This document shows positions 15,413 through 24,400 of a stretch of 64,000 bases of DNA, piece after piece. How positions within the stretch are numbered: position 1 is the stretch's first letter; each line of letters begins with the position of its first letter. The stretch is from the NCBI GenBank assembly GCA_017552385.1, contig JAFZQB010000012.1, positions 1-64,000 of the forward strand, written 5' to 3'. The position numbers and the translations under genes were made by a program. The notes below the pieces were generated by a model. That model was not told the origin of the DNA. It did no database searches and worked only from the letters and a program-made list of their open reading frames with translations. The stretch comes from Candidatus Saccharimonadota bacterium (GTDB lineage: Bacteria; Patescibacteriota; Saccharimonadia; Saccharimonadales; Saccharimonadaceae).

Positions 15413-17053
15413 GTGTCTAGGTTGTTTAAAGAACTCGTGCGGAAGCGAGGTTTTTCTGAGGAATATTTGAACCCTAAATATGAAAGATTGCCTAGTCCAT
15501 GGTTGATGCCAGATATGGAAGCTGCTATAAAGCGGATTAAAGAGGCTGGAGAAAAGAGAGAAAGAGTAATTATATATGGCGATTATGATGCTGACGGCGT
15601 GACGGCGAGCACATTAATGGACGAGGCTTTAAGACAAGCTGGCTTAAGAGTGGTAGAGATAATGTTACCGGATAGATTTAAGGATGGGTATGGAATGAGT
15701 GAGAGAATTGCAGAGCGGGCTAAGGAGACTGAGGCTAAGTTGGTGATAACTGTAGATTGCGGAAGTGGAAATAAAGATATTGTAGACAAATTAAACGCAA
15801 TTGGGGTTGATACGATTATCACTGATCATCATGAGTGCCCGGCGGAGTTGCCAAAGGCAGTAGCGGTGGTTAATCCTAAACGTAAGGATGTTCATCTTGA
15901 GAAACTAGAATATAAAGATTATATGGAGAGCGGAATCAAAGACTTGGCTGGTGTCGGGGTAGCATTTATGGTAGCTAGAGGGATGGTGAAGAAAAAATTG
16001 ATTCCTAAGGGACAAGAAAAATGGTTGTTGGATTTAGTAGTGATTGGGACGATTTGCGATAGTATGTATATGGGATTGACGAACAGGATACTCTGTTACT
16101 ATGGAATGAAGGTTCTGGAGAAGACCCGGAGAATTGGGCTAAGGGAACTGATGAAGTCGTCGAGGGCGAATAAGATTACGACCGATACGGTCGGCTTCCA
16201 AATAGGGCCGAGATTGAATGCAGCTGGACGTATGGCAAATGCGAACATTGCTTTGAAGTTATTAAGGACGAAAAGTCGGGTTGAGGGGGCTAAGCTGGCT
16301 GAAGAGCTAGAAAAATTAAATGTTGAGCGGAAAAGCCAGCAGGCAGTCGTAATGCGCGAGTTTAGAGAGCGCGGAGCGTCGAGCGATTCTGTGCTGATAA
16401 CTGTTGGGGAATGGCATGAAGGTGTCCTTGGTATTGTTGCTGGCAAGCTGGTTGAAGAATATAGGCGTCCTGTTTTTGTGCTTTCTAGGGTTAGTGGTGG
16501 GGTTTTGAAGGGATCAGGCCGTAGTTTTGGCGAGTTTAGTTTAGCAGATGCGTTGAAGGTGTGCGAAGGAACGATTGTGGGCGGTGGCGGTCATGCTGGA
16601 GCTGCGGGTGTAAAAATTCTGGAAGAGAAGCTAGACGAATTTCGTGAAAAAATAAATGGCTATTACAATTCGCTGGGTTTGGGCAATCAAGAGAAGTTTT
16701 TGATGGCGCACGCTGATCTGGAGACGAGTGAGCTTGGCGAATTTACACTGGACTTTTTGGAAGAATTGAAAACTCTAGAGCCTTTTGGTGTAGGTAATGA
16801 AGCGCCGGTGTTTGGGATTAGAAATGTGTTTGTGCTAGATAAAAGACTTTTAGGGTCAGACGCTCGGCATTTGAGATTGTTCGTTAGGGGTGAAGATGGC
16901 AAAACGATGAAATTGATTGCTTTTTATGCGCCAGAGAGCTGGAGAAGCGTTGAAACTGGAGAAAGGCTAGATATTTTGATAAGGGTAGAAGAGAATGAAT
17001 GGAATGGACTTAAGAGCGTAGAAGGAAGGATTTTGGATTTGAGGGGTTGTTAA
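15413..17053 (+). CDS. recJ: Single-stranded-DNA-specific exonuclease RecJ
   Basis: A 5'-3' ssDNA exonuclease of the DHH superfamily. Motif I YGDYDADGVTAST is near residue 55, motif II DCGSGN near 118, motif III ITDHHE (the DHH) near 141, and the DHHA1 motif GGGGHAGAAG near 388. An OB fold follows at the C-terminus. At 546 aa it is close to the bacterial core length. It starts with GTG at 15413, directly behind the winged-helix gene. It cooperates in recombination with RecO and DprA, also encoded in this window. Confidence 0.95.
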   Translation: MSRLFKELVRKRGFSEEYLNPKYERLPSPWLMPDMEAAIKRIKEAGEKRERVIIYGDYDADGVTASTLMDEALRQAGLRVVEIMLPDRFKDGYGMSERIAERAKETEAKLVITVDCGSGNKDIVDKLNAIGVDTIITDHHECPAELPKAVAVVNPKRKDVHLEKLEYKDYMESGIKDLAGVGVAFMVARGMVKKKLIPKGQEKWLLDLVVIGTICDSMYMGLTNRILCYYGMKVLEKTRRIGLRELMKSSRANKITTDTVGFQIGPRLNAAGRMANANIALKLLRTKSRVEGAKLAEELEKLNVERKSQQAVVMREFRERGASSDSVLITVGEWHEGVLGIVAGKLVEEYRRPVFVLSRVSGGVLKGSGRSFGEFSLADALKVCEGTIVGGGGHAGAAGVKILEEKLDEFREKINGYYNSLGLGNQEKFLMAHADLETSELGEFTLDFLEELKTLEPFGVGNEAPVFGIRNVFVLDKRLLGSDARHLRLFVRGEDGKTMKLIAFYAPESWRSVETGERLDILIRVEENEWNGLKSVEGRILDLRGC

Positions 17054-17075
17054 ACTAGGGAGAATTTGGTATAAT
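17047..17075 (+). promoter_or_regulatory. rpsU promoter
   Basis: TTGTTA (17047-17052), a 17-nt spacer ending in TGG and TATAAT (17070-17075), 10 nt before the ATG. Confidence 0.8.
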
Positions 17076-17085
17076 ATGGGGCAAT

Positions 17086-17304
17086 ATGGCAATAAAAGTT
17101 ACTAGAAAAGACCAGTCTGAGGCGAACGAGAACATCATTCGTCGTTTTAACCGTAAGGTTCTTCAGAGTGGCGTGATGCCCCAAGCTAAGGCACAACTTC
17201 GTTTTTCTAAGCCGATTTCAAAGCGTGAACGCAGAATTAAAGCTATTCTTCGTGAGGCACGTAAGGCAGAGAAGACCGAAAAGATTAAACTTGGACTTCG
17301 CTAA
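17086..17304 (+). CDS. rpsU: 30S ribosomal protein S21
   Basis: The 72-aa basic protein matches bS21: an N-terminal strand-loop, the NENIIRRFNRKVLQSG segment and the KRERRIKAILREARKAEK helix. bS21 sits near the 3' end of 16S and assists initiation. The promoter leaves room for only about 3 nt of 5' UTR, and there is no Shine-Dalgarno sequence. Confidence 0.92.
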   Translation: MAIKVTRKDQSEANENIIRRFNRKVLQSGVMPQAKAQLRFSKPISKRERRIKAILREARKAEKTEKIKLGLR

Positions 17305-17308
17305 AGAT

Positions 17309-17332
17309 AAAACGCCCGAGAGGGCGTTTTTT
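17309..17332 (+). terminator. rpsU terminator
   Basis: AAAACGCCC (17309-17317), GAGA loop, GGGCGTTTT (17322-17330), then T. Confidence 0.88.
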
Positions 17333-17339
17333 GATTCCA

Positions 17340-17368
17340 TTGCTCTCTTGATGTATGTGTGCTAGAAT
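17340..17368 (+). promoter_or_regulatory. adk promoter, leaderless geometry
   Basis: TTGCTC (17340-17345), a 17-nt spacer and TAGAAT (17363-17368); the ATG begins 7 nt after the -10 box. Confidence 0.65.
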
Positions 17369-17374
17369 GAGCTT

Positions 17375-17959
17375 ATGGTTATATTATTTGGGTTAGCGGG
17401 GAGTGGAAAAAGTACACAAGGACAAATATTGGCAGAGAAATATGGTTTAGTATGGCTTTCAGTTGGTCAAGTGCTTAGGGACACTGGAAAGTTTGATAAG
17501 ATTTTGGAGAAGGGTGAGTTGGTTGACGATGAAGTAGTTGTTAAGATTATGAGCGAAAAGATCAAAGAGATAAGGGACGGTGGTAAAGACATTATTTTAG
17601 ATGGATTCCCGCGAGACATTGCACAAGCTAAGATGATATCGAAGGACTTGGCTGGAGATATAAAAAAGGCAATAATTTTAGACGTTCCGAAAGACGAGCT
17701 ATTGGTTAGGATAATGGCGCGAGGAAGAGAAGATGATACTAGAGAGGCGGTAGAGAGACGATTCGAGATTGTCGAAAAGAACCTCAGGGGCATTTTGAGG
17801 GAGCTTGAGAAGAAGGGTGTTAAAGCTAGACGTGTGTCAGGAGTTGGTAGTATCGAAATTGTAACGAGACGGTTGGAACGTGAGCTGTTTCGCGGAAAGG
17901 TGCCGGCGCGCCAAACGCAGCGACAACGAACATTGCGGCATGCTGAACATGTTAAATAA
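17375..17959 (+). CDS. adk: Adenylate kinase
   Basis: Interconverts 2 ADP with ATP and AMP. The P-loop GLAGSGKSTQ is at residues 6-15, the NMP-binding segment follows (GELVDDEVVV), DGFPRDIAQA is near residue 73, and a short LID begins at RGREDDTREAVERRF near residue 112. The LID lacks the zinc Cys quartet and is minimal, giving 194 aa. The C-terminal 15 residues are basic and atypical. map follows 51 nt downstream. Confidence 0.9.
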   Translation: MVILFGLAGSGKSTQGQILAEKYGLVWLSVGQVLRDTGKFDKILEKGELVDDEVVVKIMSEKIKEIRDGGKDIILDGFPRDIAQAKMISKDLAGDIKKAIILDVPKDELLVRIMARGREDDTREAVERRFEIVEKNLRGILRELEKKGVKARRVSGVGSIEIVTRRLERELFRGKVPARQTQRQRTLRHAEHVK

Positions 17960-17970
17960 AGCGACTTTGG

Positions 17971-17999
17971 TTGAACAAAGATTATAATGAGTATATAAT
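17971..17999 (+). promoter_or_regulatory. map promoter
   Basis: TTGAAC (17971-17976), a 17-nt spacer and TATAAT (17994-17999), 11 nt before the ATG. Confidence 0.75.
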
Positions 18000-18010
18000 A
18001 TATTTTTGTT

Positions 18011-18763
18011 ATGGATGAGCAAAAAATTAGTGCAATGAGAGAAGGTGGGAAGATCCTTGGTAATTTGCTTCGTGATTTAAAAGCGTATGTGAAGCCTGGT
18101 ATGACAGGATTAGAAATAGATGCTTGGGTTAGGAAGGAAATTAGAAAACGTGGAGCCGAGGTAGCTTATGATATGCTCCCGAAAGGTGAGGAATTTCCTG
18201 GAGCTATATGTATTTCGGTGAATGATGCTTTAGTGCACGGTGCGCCGAACGATGAGCCATTAGAAGAGGGCGATAAAGTATCTTTTGATTTAGACATATA
18301 TTTTAAAGGTTATTTCACTGACTCGGCGTTTACTATGATCGTAGGGGGAAAGGGGAACGCTGCGGTAAAGAGGATGATTTCTGTTACGGAATCGGCGATG
18401 TGGGAAGGTATAGAGCAAGTAAAGCCAGGAGCTCATATGGGTGATATCGGTGCGGCCGTGGAGAAAGTGCTTCGTGCCGGTAAGTTAGGTGTAATCGAAA
18501 ATTATGTTGGGCATGGGATTGGAAAAGGAATGCATGAAGACCCGGAGGTGCCGAATTTCGGTAAAAAAGGACATGGATATAGATTGAAGGCCGGAGATAC
18601 AATTTGTATTGAGCCGATGAGTTGTCTTGGCAAGCCAAAGAACTACGTAGATAGGACAGACGGGTGGACTGCTCGTCTTAGAGATGGCAGTATTGGCTGT
18701 CATTGTGAGCATACGATACTCGTCACTGAAGATAGCTACGAAGTGCTAACACTCCCAGATTAA
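18011..18763 (+). CDS. map: Methionine aminopeptidase, type I
   Basis: Removes the initiator Met from new proteins, after deformylase. The pita-bread fold ligands are visible: the first metal Asp in SFDLDIYFKGYFTDSAFT (two Asp, near residues 95-108), the His in GHGIGKGMHEDP near residue 171, the Glu in ICIEPMS near 205 and the last Glu in HCEHT near 236. At 250 aa it is the normal length. No Shine-Dalgarno is present and the predicted 5' UTR is about 4 nt. Confidence 0.95.
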   Translation: MDEQKISAMREGGKILGNLLRDLKAYVKPGMTGLEIDAWVRKEIRKRGAEVAYDMLPKGEEFPGAICISVNDALVHGAPNDEPLEEGDKVSFDLDIYFKGYFTDSAFTMIVGGKGNAAVKRMISVTESAMWEGIEQVKPGAHMGDIGAAVEKVLRAGKLGVIENYVGHGIGKGMHEDPEVPNFGKKGHGYRLKAGDTICIEPMSCLGKPKNYVDRTDGWTARLRDGSIGCHCEHTILVTEDSYEVLTLPD

Positions 18764-18791
18764 GGTTTTAGTTTTTTGTTGAAAAGCTAAG

Positions 18792-20009
18792 CTAAAGCTT
18801 GAATTTTTTGAACAAATTTTTTAATAATCCGCCAGAACCTTTGGATTTCTTAGAGGATGCAGCAGATGAACGACCTTCGTTTTCGACGGCGAGAAGCATA
18901 AGTCCGACTGCGGCTGAGTACTCAGGTTTTTCTATAGAGGCACCAACGCCGCTGAGGCCTTTCGGTGAGCCAATACGTACGCTCATTTCGAGAGATTCTT
19001 TGGCGAAAAGTTCAATATCGCGCATTTTAGCTCCACCGCCTACGAGGACAGCACCTTCAGGTAGACGTTTTTCGTAGCCGGCGTTACGGAGTTCCTTTTT
19101 GACTTTTTCGAAGATTTCGGCAAGGCGAGCTTTAACTACTTCATTAACGCGTTCACGCTTAAAAGTGTATTCTTCGCGGTTAATCTTTAAAGTGATATCT
19201 TTTTCGACAGAGAAAGCCCCGGTAATATGACGCTTCTTGATCTCTTCAGCTACTTCTGTATTGATCTCTAGACATATAGCGAGGTCATTAGTGATGTTAT
19301 TGGAGCCAGCGGGGACAACGCCGACATATTGGAGATCACCTTCTTCATAGATAGCTACAGATGTGGTGGCGGCTCCTAAGTCAATGATTACAACACCGTT
19401 TTCTTTTTGACGTTCGTTCAAGACGGCGTGGGCGGATGCGACGGCTGAGGGAACCAATCGCTCGACGTTTACCTTGGCTCCTTCTAGAGAGCGGCGGAGG
19501 TTGTCGCAATTAGGCTGTAAGGCGGATATGACACTAGCTTTCATTTCGAGGCGAGCGCCGGTCATACCAAGAGGGTCACGGACTGCTTCGCCACCATCGA
19601 TAGAGTAGCCAAAGGGAATTACATCAAGTATCTCGCGATTGGCTGGCACGCGACCGGTAACGGCGACGTCTTCGACTCGGTAGAGATCTTCTTCGTTTAT
19701 TTCGTGGTCTTGGGCTCCGACAGCAATCATACCTTCTGTCTTGGTGGTCAAGAGCTGAGAACCATTGACGGAGACGACTGCGGAATGAATTTCATATCCG
19801 GACATGCGCTCGACTTCCCCAAGCATACGATCAACGGCATCAGCGGGGCCGGCAAGATTAGCTAGAATACCTTTGCGCATGCCGGCATTCTTGGCTTCGT
19901 TGTAGCCTACGACGGATACTTTACCGTCCTTAGAAACGCTTGCAACTACCGCTCTTACATTTTCTGTTCCTATATCGAGCCCTACGGCATATCTAACAGT
20001 TTCATCCAT
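18792..20009 (-). CDS. ftsA: Cell division protein FtsA
   Basis: Actin-like ATPase that tethers FtsZ to the membrane. The phosphate-1 motif GLDIGTENV is at residues 9-17, the SHS2 (1C) domain spans about 85-165, phosphate 2 VIIDLGAATTSVAIYEEG is near 208, and the adenosine motif VLVGGGAKM near 327. A basic amphipathic tail, LLKNLFKKFKL, forms the membrane anchor. It stands alone; ftsZ is not in the window. The -10 TAAGAT (20016-20021) ends 6 nt before the ATG, with TTTACT 17 nt further up, so the message is probably leaderless. Confidence 0.94.
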   Translation of the reverse strand: MDETVRYAVGLDIGTENVRAVVASVSKDGKVSVVGYNEAKNAGMRKGILANLAGPADAVDRMLGEVERMSGYEIHSAVVSVNGSQLLTTKTEGMIAVGAQDHEINEEDLYRVEDVAVTGRVPANREILDVIPFGYSIDGGEAVRDPLGMTGARLEMKASVISALQPNCDNLRRSLEGAKVNVERLVPSAVASAHAVLNERQKENGVVIIDLGAATTSVAIYEEGDLQYVGVVPAGSNNITNDLAICLEINTEVAEEIKKRHITGAFSVEKDITLKINREEYTFKRERVNEVVKARLAEIFEKVKKELRNAGYEKRLPEGAVLVGGGAKMRDIELFAKESLEMSVRIGSPKGLSGVGASIEKPEYSAAVGLMLLAVENEGRSSAASSKKSKGSGGLLKNLFKKFKL

Positions 20010-20138
20010 GTTTTCATCTTAGCATAATAGGAATGTAAAGTAAATAATCTATACGTAGAAGGTTTTGACTTTAAACATTTCCTAAAGGTTTTATCTCTGT
20101 TGATTTGACAAAATAGCAAAAATAAAGCATAAGAAGTG

Positions 20139-20167
20139 TTGACAAAATCGCGAAAGTGTGCTAGACT
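20139..20167 (+). promoter_or_regulatory. Consensus promoter of the small acidic protein gene
   Basis: TTGACA (20139-20144), a 17-nt spacer and TAGACT (20162-20167). A second TTGACAAAAT copy lies 34 nt upstream (20105-20114) without a good -10 box. The 70-nt A-rich leader holds a weak TAGGA/TCCTA hairpin near 20177-20200. Confidence 0.75.
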
Positions 20168-20243
20168 TAAAACTAGTTAGGAAATAAAATAAAAATCCTA
20201 GCAAACAAAAATAAAAAATAACAAAAATAAAAAAGGCAGACAC

Positions 20244-20561
20244 ATGAGCAAAAACATTATTAACATTAACGAAAGGAGAGTAGAAGGGGAGAATGAAGTC
20301 CCTGATGTAGAAATGATTTTGCCGGACGGAGTGTATGAAGACGCGAATTGGCGTGACGACATCGACGTGGCTGAAGATGAAACAGAGGAAGCAACCAGCC
20401 AAATAGAAACCGACTATCTAACTTTTGATAACGAGGAAGGGTATAAGTCGAAGAGTGATATATCGCCAGAAGCGAAAAATAAGATTATAGCTTTTGACCG
20501 TGCGAGATTGGAAGATGCCGGAAAGAAGTTCTTGGGTTTTGTCGAAAGAAAGGCGGCCTAG
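20244..20561 (+). CDS. Small acidic protein, unknown
   Basis: The 105-aa protein is strongly acidic in the middle (DDIDVAEDETEEAT) with a short helical, mildly basic C-terminus. It has no signal peptide or membrane segment, and I recognise no family. Its consensus -35 and downstream terminator suggest solid expression as a single-gene unit. It precedes the surface-protein locus on the same strand, but a terminator separates them. Confidence 0.65.
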   Translation: MSKNIININERRVEGENEVPDVEMILPDGVYEDANWRDDIDVAEDETEEATSQIETDYLTFDNEEGYKSKSDISPEAKNKIIAFDRARLEDAGKKFLGFVERKAA

Positions 20562-20636
20562 ACCAATGTAATATTTGATCTGAGACAAGCAGATTATTTA
20601 GGTAAAGAAAGAGAGTAGAAGTATAAGAAGAGAAAA

Positions 20637-20662
20637 AGTCCCCGTGTAGACGGGGGCTTTTT
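20637..20662 (+). terminator. Terminator after the small acidic protein gene
   Basis: AGTCCCCGT (20637-20645), GTAG loop, ACGGGGGCT (20650-20658), then TTTT. Confidence 0.88.
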
Positions 20663-20757
20663 GAGGTTTACTTTCTATAATGGTTGTGGTAAAGTATTAG
20701 AGAATAGGGTCATAAAATTTTAAAATAAATAGGCGGGAAAAGGAGAAGCATAAAAAT

Positions 20758-22662
20758 ATGGAGGAAGATAAACAATCAATACCGTTGCCGGAGGACTATG
20801 CTCCATCATCGGAGGGTGAGGTTGAGCATCTTAATGAACTTCTGATGCAGAGATATAGGAGTCGAGAAATTGGGAGTAGAGTCGGCAGGGCTATGAGCAA
20901 GGAAGGCTGGGAAGCGAAATGGGAATCTGAGGAAGAGCGAAGTAAAGATTTAATGAGTCCGAAGATGGGGTCTTTGAGCGAAGAATATAGTGCTCGTCGA
21001 AAAGAAGAACTTAGAAAAGAACAAGCTGAGCATGCGGAAGATATACAGATGAGTGTAAAACCGGAGTTGCCGCCGGCATTTTTGAATCCAGAGACAAGAG
21101 AAAGCTGGGCCCCGTTTGAAGATGGCAAGAGCGGTGTTTATTTCAAAGGTGATACGGGAACAATAATTAGGCGAGGTGATAAATTCCCAAATAGCGACTA
21201 TCCGATCAAAGAAGATGCTGAGGCGGAGGCTCTGCGCAGAGAAGAAACCGAAGTAGAGGCAGCTAGAAATGCGGAGATGAAAGAACAAGTAGGTAGTATG
21301 GAATGGGACGAAGAAGATGAATTGAAGGCTAGAAGGCGAGAAGAGCGAAGAGATAATGGTTTCTGGAGAAGAATGAGAAAAGTGGGCGCAGTTGGCGCAG
21401 CGGGATTAGCAGCTGGAGCGGTAGCTCCAGCTATGGCTGAACAGCCACCGGAAGTACCAGCGATTGTAGAGAAATGGCAAGACGCCGATGATGAGGATTT
21501 TAGTATAGAGGAATTGCTGGAAGAAGAAAAGGATGCGGCGGCGTACGAGCAGGTTGGGGAAATACAGACTAACTTTGGGACAATTAGGCAATATCATTAC
21601 AGCGGGGGATTCCAGCCGAGAAAAGAGCCGTATTATATGTTTAACGATGCGGATCCGAAGGATCATCAGACTTCATGGGGGCCGAACTACGAAAGGGAAG
21701 TGACGAAGACGGACGATAGTGGTGAGATTTTAGAAACAAGGGATCGTACTCCAGCCGAGATACTGGAGCTAGACCTTAAGATGATGATGGGGAGTCCTTA
21801 TCAAATCGTTATGCAGAGATGGGAGATGGGGCTCGAATCGTTTGATTCTTGGGCTGCATTCAATGCTAGAGCGAGAGAGCTCATGAAGATGTCCGCAGGA
21901 GAATATGATGCACTGGCGAACGAGACATCGGATGAGGCGTTTAGACGAATAAGAGAGAAAGTTAATGATGGAACATTTGAAATAAATGTATCCAATAATT
22001 GGGGTTTGGAAGTGCCGCAAGGGCAGGAAGATGTGATGGAAAGTTATGAGCCGGATATGTGGTCGAGAGAAGGTGTTGATGATGATAAAAAACCGCATGC
22101 GGATATATTAATAGATTGCGGTGATGAGCTATTCCAAAATCCGGAAGTATGCGCCGTAGCAGAAAGAGAAGCAGGAGTAAAGCCTGGTACATACGGCCGA
22201 AAAATTTATCGCGATGCAAAGGAAGGGGCGGCGAGAAAGTTTAAACCTGGAACGGTAGTTACGACGACCCCGCCACCAACGGAGAAGCCAACTCCTGAAC
22301 CGACCGAAAAACCGACCGAAAAGCCAACTCCTGAACCAACGGAGAAGCCAACTCCTGAACCGACCGAAAAACCGACCGAAAAACCAACTCCCGAACCGAC
22401 CGAAAAACCGACCGAAAAACCAACTCCCGAACCGACGGAGAAGCCTAAGAGCGAAGAGAACGAGAATGCGGGCGCCAATGCTGGAGATAATAGTGGTAAT
22501 GTAACGCAAACAACGGTAGATCCCGGAGGTGTAACTGATAAGCCGGATATGCCTGCGGGTGGAGGAGAGACGGCTGAGCCGCCTAAGGTGACAGACGCGC
22601 CACAAGCCGTTCCGACGCTATCTCCAGATGAGATTGCCCAGATGGAACAAGATGGTATATAA
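20758..22662 (+). CDS. Putative envelope protein with internal export signal and PTEKP repeats
   Basis: I recognise no family in this 634-aa protein. Residues 1-200 are charged, Glu/Arg-rich and probably cytoplasmic or disordered. At about 202-227 a basic stretch (WRRMRKVG) is followed by an Ala/Gly hydrophobic segment ending in APAMA, which looks like a signal peptide or membrane anchor placed 200 residues inside the protein. Residues about 230-500 form an acidic, possibly folded region. Residues about 504-563 are Pro/Thr/Glu/Lys repeats of the units PTEKPTPE and PTEK, then a Gly/Asn/Pro-rich end. Such spacers often cross the cell wall. The start follows AAAAGGAGAAG. The LPSTG protein gene begins 11 nt downstream, so they form an operon. 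Confidence 0.75.
   Translation: MEEDKQSIPLPEDYAPSSEGEVEHLNELLMQRYRSREIGSRVGRAMSKEGWEAKWESEEERSKDLMSPKMGSLSEEYSARRKEELRKEQAEHAEDIQMSVKPELPPAFLNPETRESWAPFEDGKSGVYFKGDTGTIIRRGDKFPNSDYPIKEDAEAEALRREETEVEAARNAEMKEQVGSMEWDEEDELKARRREERRDNGFWRRMRKVGAVGAAGLAAGAVAPAMAEQPPEVPAIVEKWQDADDEDFSIEELLEEEKDAAAYEQVGEIQTNFGTIRQYHYSGGFQPRKEPYYMFNDADPKDHQTSWGPNYEREVTKTDDSGEILETRDRTPAEILELDLKMMMGSPYQIVMQRWEMGLESFDSWAAFNARARELMKMSAGEYDALANETSDEAFRRIREKVNDGTFEINVSNNWGLEVPQGQEDVMESYEPDMWSREGVDDDKKPHADILIDCGDELFQNPEVCAVAEREAGVKPGTYGRKIYRDAKEGAARKFKPGTVVTTTPPPTEKPTPEPTEKPTEKPTPEPTEKPTPEPTEKPTEKPTPEPTEKPTEKPTPEPTEKPKSEENENAGANAGDNSGNVTQTTVDPGGVTDKPDMPAGGGETAEPPKVTDAPQAVPTLSPDEIAQMEQDGI
22273..22446 (+). repeat. In-frame tandem repeats coding for PTEKP units
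   Basis: Units of 12 and 24 nt (CCGACCGAAAAA and close variants joined to CCAACTCCTGAA) repeat about seven times. Near-identical neighbouring copies suggest recent slippage or recombination, so the length is probably variable between strains. Confidence 0.85.
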
Positions 22663-22672
22663 GGAGAAAAAA

Positions 22673-24016
22673 ATGAGAGATAAAAGGGATAATAAAAAGA
22701 AGGTAATAGTTAGCGCTTTAACATTATGTATACTGGGTGGGGTTGGGCTAACCGGTGAGGTAAGCGCGTGGGGGCCGGAACGTGATACGTACACCAACGA
22801 AAATCCGGCACCGCAAGCCGTATTCAACTCGATTACTAATAATGTTGCTGTGGGCGACGAAAGAGATTTTGTGCGCATAGTTGAAATTCGCAACGATGGT
22901 CAAAAGGATGATTATACTAGCGATTTGACGATTCGTGCTGGTCATGATTATGAGGTGTATATTTACTATCACAATAATGCAAGTGCGACGTATAATGCGG
23001 TAGAATATGGCTATAAAGGTGTTGCGAGAAACGTGCGTGTATCGGCAACATTTCCGCAAAGTTTGAAAGCGGGCGAGACTGGGACGGTCGCGGCTATTCT
23101 TTCGGCTGAACGAACATTGGTTGATGAAGTTTGGGACGAAGCTAATATAACCGCCGAGGAAGATGTGACGTTGGCATATATCGCTGACAGTGCAAAGCTG
23201 TATAATCTCGGTAGGGCAAATGGGACAGTACTTTTAGCAGATGATTTATTTACAGATACTGGGGCATTACTTGGCTATAATACTCTAAATGGCGTGGTAT
23301 ATGGTTGTGATGAGTATTCTGGACATATTGTTTTTCAAATTAGAGCGACTGCGGTCGTAGAGCCTAGCTCGACTTTTGAAATTGACAAAAAGATTAGCAT
23401 AGATAATGGGGCGACCTGGCTGGACGACGCAGAAATGAAGCCGGGACAGGAGGCAGAATTCAGAATTACTTATAAGAACACTGGCACTTTAGCTCAAGAT
23501 GTAACCGCGTTTGATACACTAGAGAGTGGACAGGGGATGGAATACGTGATAGGAAGCACTAGGATTGTCGCAAATGGGACGGAGCAAATAATACACGACG
23601 AGAATGGTGGCGGGTTGTTCGATGGTGGCGTTGAGATTGGAAGAATCCAGCCTGGAGAAGTAGCAGAGATTTACTATAAGATTAAGCTAGATGAAGCAAC
23701 AAAATTCGAGTGCGGGAAAACAGTACTTTATAATCTTGCTGGCGTGAGTTCAAAGGCGGTCGGGGGGAATGATGAAGCTGCTGGCGTAGCGACGTCGCAT
23801 GACAAGGTAAAAATTGAGGTTACGCGTGACGATAGCGGATGTTTGCCAACGGAGCTTCCGAGCACAGGCCCAGCAGAAATCGTACTTTCTGGCGTCATCC
23901 TTGCTGGATTGGCGGTTGGTATATTCTATTATGTAAATAGTCAAAGAACATTGAAGAGATTAGAGAATGAGGCTAAGGGTGAGGGTTATAATCTTGATAA
24001 ACCCGAACAGATGTGA
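22673..24016 (+). CDS. LPXTG-type surface protein with DUF11-like domain
   Basis: The start at 22673 follows AAGGAG; a longer frame from 22628 would overlap the upstream gene. An N-terminal signal peptide (KKK, then VIVSALTLCILGGVGL, cleavage after EVSA near residue 31) is followed by two beta-rich modules. The second, about residues 230-385, resembles the DUF11/CARDB-type repeats of adhesins (EFRITYKNTGTLAQDV). The C-terminus has LPSTGP near residue 402, a hydrophobic helix and a basic tail, the sortase-anchoring layout; the 25-residue tail is longer than usual. A sortase gene is not in this window. Contact with a host cell surface is a plausible role, by inference. Confidence 0.85.
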   Translation: MRDKRDNKKKVIVSALTLCILGGVGLTGEVSAWGPERDTYTNENPAPQAVFNSITNNVAVGDERDFVRIVEIRNDGQKDDYTSDLTIRAGHDYEVYIYYHNNASATYNAVEYGYKGVARNVRVSATFPQSLKAGETGTVAAILSAERTLVDEVWDEANITAEEDVTLAYIADSAKLYNLGRANGTVLLADDLFTDTGALLGYNTLNGVVYGCDEYSGHIVFQIRATAVVEPSSTFEIDKKISIDNGATWLDDAEMKPGQEAEFRITYKNTGTLAQDVTAFDTLESGQGMEYVIGSTRIVANGTEQIIHDENGGGLFDGGVEIGRIQPGEVAEIYYKIKLDEATKFECGKTVLYNLAGVSSKAVGGNDEAAGVATSHDKVKIEVTRDDSGCLPTELPSTGPAEIVLSGVILAGLAVGIFYYVNSQRTLKRLENEAKGEGYNLDKPEQM

Positions 24017-24022
24017 TAAAAT
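23994..24022 (+). promoter_or_regulatory. rplU promoter
   Basis: TTGATA (23994-23999), a 17-nt spacer and TAAAAT (24017-24022). The -35 box lies inside the end of the surface-protein gene. Confidence 0.75.
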
Positions 24023-24047
24023 AGTTCGGATATAAACAAAGGATATT

Positions 24048-24356
24048 ATGAAACAAGCAGTCATTTTAGTAGGTGGCAAGCAATACGTTGCTACTGAAGG
24101 TGAGACCCTACGGGTGGACCTCCTCCCGGAAGGAACAAAAGAGCTCGAGACTGACGCTTTGCTCGTAATTGACGGCGATAAAACTGCCGTTGGTACGCCA
24201 ACCGTCAAGGGAGTGAAAGTGAAAGCTAAGGTCGTTGAGCCAGAAGTTAAAGGCGACAAAGTCCGCGTGATTCGCTATCATTCCAAGAAACGCGTTCATA
24301 AAGAGAATGGTCATCGCCAACGCTATTCTGAAATCAAAATTGAAAAAATAGCTTAA
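24048..24356 (+). CDS. rplU: 50S ribosomal protein L21
   Basis: The 102-aa protein matches bL21: IVxGGKQYxVxEGxxxxV-type start (VILVGGKQYVATEGE), central VGTPTVKG and the C-terminal KKRVHKENGHRQRYSEIKI. It has an AAAGGA ribosome-binding site. The usual partner rpmA (L27) does not follow; a terminator does. Confidence 0.95.
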   Translation: MKQAVILVGGKQYVATEGETLRVDLLPEGTKELETDALLVIDGDKTAVGTPTVKGVKVKAKVVEPEVKGDKVRVIRYHSKKRVHKENGHRQRYSEIKIEKIA

Positions 24357-24359
24357 AAG

Positions 24360-24386
24360 AAAAGGACTGGAAACAGTCCTTTTCTG
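24360..24386. terminator. Bidirectional terminator between rplU and parB
   Basis: AAAAGGACTG (24360-24369), GAAA loop, CAGTCCTTTT (24374-24383). Confidence 0.88.
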
Positions 24387-24400
24387 ATAGTCGAATAAAA

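Noticed and set aside
22273-22446. Repeat tract considered as a CRISPR array
   Set aside because: Units are 12-24 nt, contiguous and in frame without unique spacers; no cas genes.
22206-22478. Minus-strand ORFs with [11 protein letters not shown] repeats
   Set aside because: They are the mirror image of the PTEKP-coding repeats; no promoter or ribosome-binding site.
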